A DNA stretch of 5,235 bases from Burkholderiales bacterium (GTDB lineage Bacteria; Pseudomonadota; Gammaproteobacteria; Burkholderiales; Burkholderiaceae_C), in contig SBFU01000070.1 in NCBI GenBank assembly GCA_006227785.1, positions 1 through 5,235 of the forward strand. Direction: 5' to 3'. The notes under the pieces were generated by a model. It saw only the letters and a program-made list of their open reading frames with translations. It was not told the origin of the DNA and ran no database searches. The stretch's first letter is position 1; every line of letters begins with the position of its first letter. The translations under genes were made by a program, and so were the position numbers. Shown here in pieces: positions 1 through 5,235 of the stretch.

Positions 1-1578
<1,578 letters not shown>

Positions 1579-1589
1579 ACGGACCAACC

Positions 1590-2444
1590 ATGAAACTCTG
1601 CGGATTCGACGCCGGCCTGGAGCACCGCTTCTTCCTGATCGCGGGCACCTGTTCCATCGAGGGCCTGCAGATGTCCCTGGACGTGGCGGGCCAGCTCAAG
1701 GAAACCTGTGCTGCGCTGGGCGTTCCCCTGATCTACAAGGGCTCGTTCGACAAGGCCAACCGCTCTTCTGGCAGCAGCCAGCGCGGGGTGGGCCTGGATG
1801 CCGGGCTCAGGATCCTGGACGAAGTGCGCCGCCAGACAGGCCTTCCGGTGCTGACCGACGTGCACGACGCGTCCCAGGTGGCCGAGGTGGCCAGTGTGGT
1901 CGATGTGCTTCAGACACCGGCCTTTCTGTGCCGCCAGACCGATTTCATCCGCGCCGTCGCGCAGTCGGGCAGGCCGGTGAACATCAAGAAGGGCCAGTTC
2001 CTCGCGCCCTGGGACATGAAGAACGTGATTGACAAGGCCCGCGCTGCGGCAAAGGAAGCCGGCCTGTCGGAAGACCGTTTCCTGGCCTGTGAGCGGGGCG
2101 TGAGCTTCGGCTACAACAACCTGGTGGCCGACATGACCAGCCTGGCCGAGATGCGCAAGTCCGGCGCGCCGGTGGTGTTCGACGTCACCCACTCGGTGCA
2201 GAAGCCCGGGGGCCTGGGCGCCGTCAGCGGTGGCGCCCGCGACATGGTGCCCGTGCTGGCCCGCGCAGGTGTGGCCGCTGGCGTGGCCGGGCTGTTCATG
2301 GAAACGCACCCGAAACCCGCTGAAGCCTGGTCCGACGGTCCCAACGCCGTGCCACTGGGTCGCATGAAGGCGCTGCTGGAAACCCTGGTCGCGCTGGACG
2401 ACCTGACCAAACGCAACGGCTTTCTCGAAAACGATTTCAATTGA
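1590..2444 (+). CDS. kdsA: 3-deoxy-8-phosphooctulonate synthase (KDO-8-P synthase), metal-dependent class
   Basis: KdsA condenses phosphoenolpyruvate with arabinose-5-phosphate to give KDO-8-phosphate, the precursor of the KDO that joins lipid A to the LPS core; it is cytoplasmic. The 284-residue length is normal for the family. Visible motifs are [16 protein letters not shown] [11 protein letters not shown] (50-60), TDVHDASQ (89-96), [11 protein letters not shown] (108-118), NIKKGQF (131-137), FGYNNLV (173-179) and SDGPNAVPL (248-256). Residue 21 is Cys in AGTCSIE, where E. coli has Asn. With His201 (DVTH), Glu238 (METH) and Asp249 (SDG) this reproduces the four metal ligands of the metal-dependent class, spaced as Cys11/His185/Glu222/Asp233 in the Aquifex enzyme. 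The ATG at 1590 is chosen because the KdsA fold starts there and a weak GGA lies 6 bases upstream; the frame stays open far upstream inside pyrG, but that part is a shadow. The gene lies 11 bases after pyrG, whose product CTP is also needed to activate KDO. Confidence 0.97.
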   Translation: MKLCGFDAGLEHRFFLIAGTCSIEGLQMSLDVAGQLKETCAALGVPLIYKGSFDKANRSSGSSQRGVGLDAGLRILDEVRRQTGLPVLTDVHDASQVAEVASVVDVLQTPAFLCRQTDFIRAVAQSGRPVNIKKGQFLAPWDMKNVIDKARAAAKEAGLSEDRFLACERGVSFGYNNLVADMTSLAEMRKSGAPVVFDVTHSVQKPGGLGAVSGGARDMVPVLARAGVAAGVAGLFMETHPKPAEAWSDGPNAVPLGRMKALLETLVALDDLTKRNGFLENDFN

Positions 2445-2452
2445 ACCCGTCC

Positions 2453-2743
2453 ATGCCCGCTGCCTATATCGTTGCCGAGGTGACCATCACCAACGAAGAC
2501 CAGATGAAGCTCTACCGCGAGTGGAGCACCCGGGCCATGCATGAATTCGACGCCGAGGTGCTGGTGCGCGGTGGACGGGTCGAACCGCTGGAGGGAGACT
2601 GGAACCCCCAGCGTGTGGTGGTGCTGAAGTTCAAGGACATCGCCACCGCGAAGGCCTATTACCACTCCGAGACCTACACGCATGCGCGCCAGGTTCGCGA
2701 GGGTGCAGGCTCCATCCGCATGTTTGCCGTAGAGGGCGTCTGA
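2453..2743 (+). CDS. DUF1330 family protein, function unknown
   Basis: This small protein of 96 residues looks like the DUF1330 family (Pfam PF07045), compact ferredoxin-like alpha+beta proteins with no established reaction. The family pattern is visible: an opening strand MPAAYIVAEVTITN, a helix with YREWSTRAMHEF, then EVLVRGGRVEPLEGDW, a strand RVVVLKFKD, a helix AKAYYHSETYTHARQVRE, and a final strand SIRMFAVEGV. There is no signal peptide or membrane segment, so it is probably cytoplasmic. The ATG at 2453 is preferred because family members begin at MPAAY; a TTG at 2441, overlapping the kdsA stop as TTGA, would add four residues (MNPS). Neither has a clear Shine-Dalgarno sequence, so translation may be coupled to kdsA, which ends 8 bases before the ATG. 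eno follows 46 bases downstream. Third-position G/C preference matches the neighbours, giving no sign of recent transfer. Family assignment is from recall of the pattern, not a search. Confidence 0.88.
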   Translation: MPAAYIVAEVTITNEDQMKLYREWSTRAMHEFDAEVLVRGGRVEPLEGDWNPQRVVVLKFKDIATAKAYYHSETYTHARQVREGAGSIRMFAVEGV

Positions 2744-2768
2744 GCGCCCCGTTCCGCTTTCTTTTTGA

Positions 2769-4076
<1,308 letters not shown>

Positions 4077-4121
4077 GTTGCCACCGCATGTCGATCCGTC
4101 GCCAGGCATGACACCCCGGCG

Positions 4122-4135
4122 GCATTTCGGAATGC
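4122..4135 (+). other. Small hairpin in the eno-ftsB gap
   Basis: GCATT (4122-4126) and AATGC (4131-4135) form a perfect 5-bp inverted repeat around the four-base loop TCGG, inside the 82-base gap between eno and ftsB. No T-run follows, so it is not a standard intrinsic terminator. It could be an RNA-processing or stability element that sets ftsB expression apart from eno, or chance. An outer CCGCAT (4084-4089) also complements ATGCGG (4132-4137), offering an alternative pairing. Confidence 0.25.
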
Positions 4136-4158
4136 GGTAGCGATTACACTCGGCAGAC

Positions 4159-4473
4159 ATGGCGTCGCGCTTCGTTCCTGCCCTGCTGGTGGCCCTGCTG
4201 CTCGTGATCCACGGCCAGCTGTGGTTCGGCCGTGGCAGTGTGCCGCAGGTCAACGCCATGAAGCGCCAGCTGGCCGAGCAGACCGAGCTCAACCTCTCGG
4301 CCCAGCAGCGCAACGACCAGATCGCCAGCGAAGTGCAGGACCTGCGCGAAGGCCTGGACATGGTGGAAGAGCTGGCCCGGCACGACCTGGGCATGGTCAA
4401 ACCCAACGAGATCTTCGTGCAGTTTGCGCAGGGTGCTCTGGCACCTGCAGCGGTACAGCCCGCACGCCCTTGA
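4159..4473 (+). CDS. ftsB: Cell division protein FtsB
   Basis: FtsB is a bitopic inner-membrane protein that joins FtsL and FtsQ in the divisome and helps activate septal peptidoglycan synthesis. This 104-residue protein (E. coli: 103) has the expected order: a short N-terminus, a transmembrane helix at about residues 4-22 (VPALLVALLLVIHGQLWF), the LWFG motif at 21-24, a periplasmic coiled-coil segment at about 30-70 (MKRQLAEQ to QRNDQIASEVQDL), then the conserved end EELARHDLGMVKPNEIF (70-86). The ATG at 4159 is the first possible start: an in-frame TAG lies at 4138-4140 and no ATG, GTG or TTG codon in this frame falls between. The ribosome binding site is poor, so translation may depend on eno readthrough or be weak. 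The last 16 codons (QFAQ onward) lose the G/C third-position bias seen just before, because that DNA also encodes the start of the next gene in another frame; this tail is unlikely to be functionally constrained. Confidence 0.95.
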   Translation: MASRFVPALLVALLLVIHGQLWFGRGSVPQVNAMKRQLAEQTELNLSAQQRNDQIASEVQDLREGLDMVEELARHDLGMVKPNEIFVQFAQGALAPAAVQPARP

Positions 4474-5161
4474 GCGTGTTGCGCCGGTGGCCCTGACCGT
4501 CTGCCTGCTCGGGGGTGAATCGACCGGAAAGTCGACGCTGGCGCAGGCACTGCACCGCCACCTGACCGAACGCCACCGCCTGGTCGTCACCCTGGTGCCC
4601 GAACACCTGCGCGACTGGTGTGCCCGGCAGGGTCGAGCGCCCCAGGCGCATGAACAGGCTGCCCTGGCCCAGGAGCAGGCCAAGCAGATCAGCCTCGCGC
4701 AGGCTCAGCACGGGGTCGATCTGGTGCTCGCCGATACCTCGGCGCTGATGGTGGCCTGCTACAGCGAGCTGTACTTCCATGACACCAGCCTGTACCCGAG
4801 CTCGCTGGAACGCCAGCGCGGGTACGACCTGACACTGCTGATGGGGCTGGACCTGCCCTGGGTGGCCGATGGCCTGTTCCGCGACAGCCCCGCCGTGCGG
4901 GAGGCCAGCGACCGCGTGCTCAGGCGTGAACTGCAGGGGGCTGGCATCCCCTTCCAGACCATTTATGGAAAGGGAACCGAACGGCTGCACGCGGCGCTTC
5001 GCATCATTGGACACCGGCTGGGCCAGGCGCTGGTGCCCGAGGCACCGGCCCGTCAGGCCCGCACCGGCAACTGGGTTTGCGAGCGCTGCAGCGACCCCGA
5101 CTGCGAGCACCGGCTGTTCAGCCGCTTGCTCACATCCCGGCCGCCAGCGCCCGCTCAGTGA
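4424..5161 (+). CDS. NadR-type P-loop ATPase, ribosylnicotinamide-kinase-like, with C-terminal Cys/His cluster
   Basis: This 245-residue protein resembles the C-terminal kinase domain of NadR (AAA_28-type P-loop), which phosphorylates nicotinamide riboside. Visible motifs are Walker A GGESTGKST (30-38), VPEHLRDWC (58-66), a Walker B-like VDLVLADTSAL (98-108), and YDLTLLMGLDLPWVADGLFRD (134-154), which parallels the NadR segment with WVDDGLR. IPFQTIYGKGTERLHAAL (175-192) completes the fold. There is no NMN adenylyltransferase or helix-turn-helix domain, so it is not full NadR. A C-terminal extension ends in Cys219, Cys222, Cys227 and His229 (CX2CX4CXH), a likely zinc site. No signal peptide or membrane helix is seen, so it is probably cytoplasmic. 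The TTG at 4424 is the first in-frame start; GTG at 4433 is close behind, and GTG at 4487 would begin 13 bases after ftsB. Third-position bias in the overlap favours one of the first two. No good ribosome binding site is seen, so coupling to ftsB is likely. The substrate is inferred from resemblance, not shown. Confidence 0.85.
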   Translation: MRRVLWHLQRYSPHALERVAPVALTVCLLGGESTGKSTLAQALHRHLTERHRLVVTLVPEHLRDWCARQGRAPQAHEQAALAQEQAKQISLAQAQHGVDLVLADTSALMVACYSELYFHDTSLYPSSLERQRGYDLTLLMGLDLPWVADGLFRDSPAVREASDRVLRRELQGAGIPFQTIYGKGTERLHAALRIIGHRLGQALVPEAPARQARTGNWVCERCSDPDCEHRLFSRLLTSRPPAPAQ

Positions 5162-5195
5162 ACCCCGGGTGAGCCTGGCGGCTGGTCGGCCTTTT
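5139..5195 (+). terminator. Possible Rho-independent terminator at the convergent junction
   Basis: GGCCGCCAGC (5139-5148) pairs with GCTGG-T-CGGCC (5181-5191) as ten base pairs with one bulged T, and TTTT (5192-5195) follows at once. The 32-base interior holds a second stem, GCTCA (5153-5157) with TGAGC (5170-5174). An overlapping alternative stem pairs 5137-5147 with 5175-5185. The orientation suits ending the plus-strand transcript. The long interior and the short T-run make it a weak example. It sits over the stop codon of the kinase-like gene and the 3' end of the facing gene. Confidence 0.4.
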
Positions 5196-5235
5196 GCAAG
5201 AACAGCTGCGCCGCGTCGACCGGATCGAAACGGTA
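5155..5235 (-). CDS. C-terminal fragment of an unidentified minus-strand gene
   Basis: On the minus strand the frame is open from the right edge to a TGA at 5155-5157, encoding 26 residues that begin YRFDPVDAAQLFLQK and end in a Pro/Gly-rich tail (PPGSPGVH). Twenty of the 26 codons end in G or C, similar to the confirmed genes, and no plus-strand gene is evident beyond 5161. It would meet the kinase-like gene tail to tail, overlapping it by 7 bases (5155-5161). I do not recognise the family from this fragment. It could be a chance open frame, since 26 codons is short for GC-rich DNA, but otherwise the last 74 bases have no assignment. Confidence 0.5.
   Translation of the reverse strand, partial: YRFDPVDAAQLFLQKADQPPGSPGVH

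Noticed and set aside
4412..4432. Possible +1 frameshift at TTTG making an FtsB-kinase fusion
   Set aside because: The frames are offset by +1 and the kinase frame is open upstream of the TTG. However, FtsB's C-terminus is periplasmic, and an ATP-dependent kinase there would lack its nucleotide. The codon-bias switch is explained more simply by internal initiation.
4487..5161. GTG at 4487 as the start of the kinase-like gene
   Set aside because: It would avoid the ftsB overlap and begin close to the Walker A strand, as in many relatives, but the G/C third-position pattern extends upstream to 4424 and no Shine-Dalgarno supports 4487. Kept as an alternative only.

Overview
The window is a GC-rich stretch of bacterial chromosome, tightly packed on the plus strand. 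It reads as a betaproteobacterium, most likely Burkholderiales and Comamonadaceae-like. This rests on the gene order pyrG - kdsA - DUF1330 gene - eno - ftsB, the strong preference for G or C at third codon positions, and the KDO (lipopolysaccharide core sugar) synthesis gene, which implies a Gram-negative. The assignment is made from gene order and protein resemblance only; no database search was run. No mobile element, CRISPR array, rRNA or tRNA was seen.

Layout: (1) 1-1578, CTP synthase pyrG, missing about 33 N-terminal codons off the left edge. (2) 1590-2444, kdsA, KDO-8-phosphate synthase of the metal-dependent (cysteine) class. (3) 2453-2743, a small DUF1330-family protein of unknown function. 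(4) 2790-4076, eno (enolase), with the best ribosome binding site in the window. (5) 4159-4473, ftsB, the divisome membrane protein. (6) 4424-5161, a P-loop protein resembling the ribosylnicotinamide kinase domain of NadR, overlapping the end of ftsB and ending in a cysteine/histidine cluster. (7) 5155-5235, the last 26 codons of an unidentified minus-strand gene that meets the kinase-like gene tail to tail. A terminator-like hairpin covers the junction.

The gaps are 11, 8, 46 and 82 bases, followed by a 50-base overlap, so co-transcription of all or most of the plus-strand genes is plausible. The products are housekeeping: CTP supply (CTP also activates KDO as CMP-KDO), KDO synthesis for the outer membrane, the enolase step that yields phosphoenolpyruvate (a KdsA substrate), and septum assembly. 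PyrG, Eno and KdsA are therefore linked through CTP, PEP and KDO, although the grouping may simply be an old conserved housekeeping cluster.

The less ordinary part is the right end. The kinase-like protein has a TTG or GTG start buried inside ftsB, supported by a switch in codon-position bias between frames. Its C-terminal CX2CX4CXH cluster is not part of the classical NadR kinase fold.
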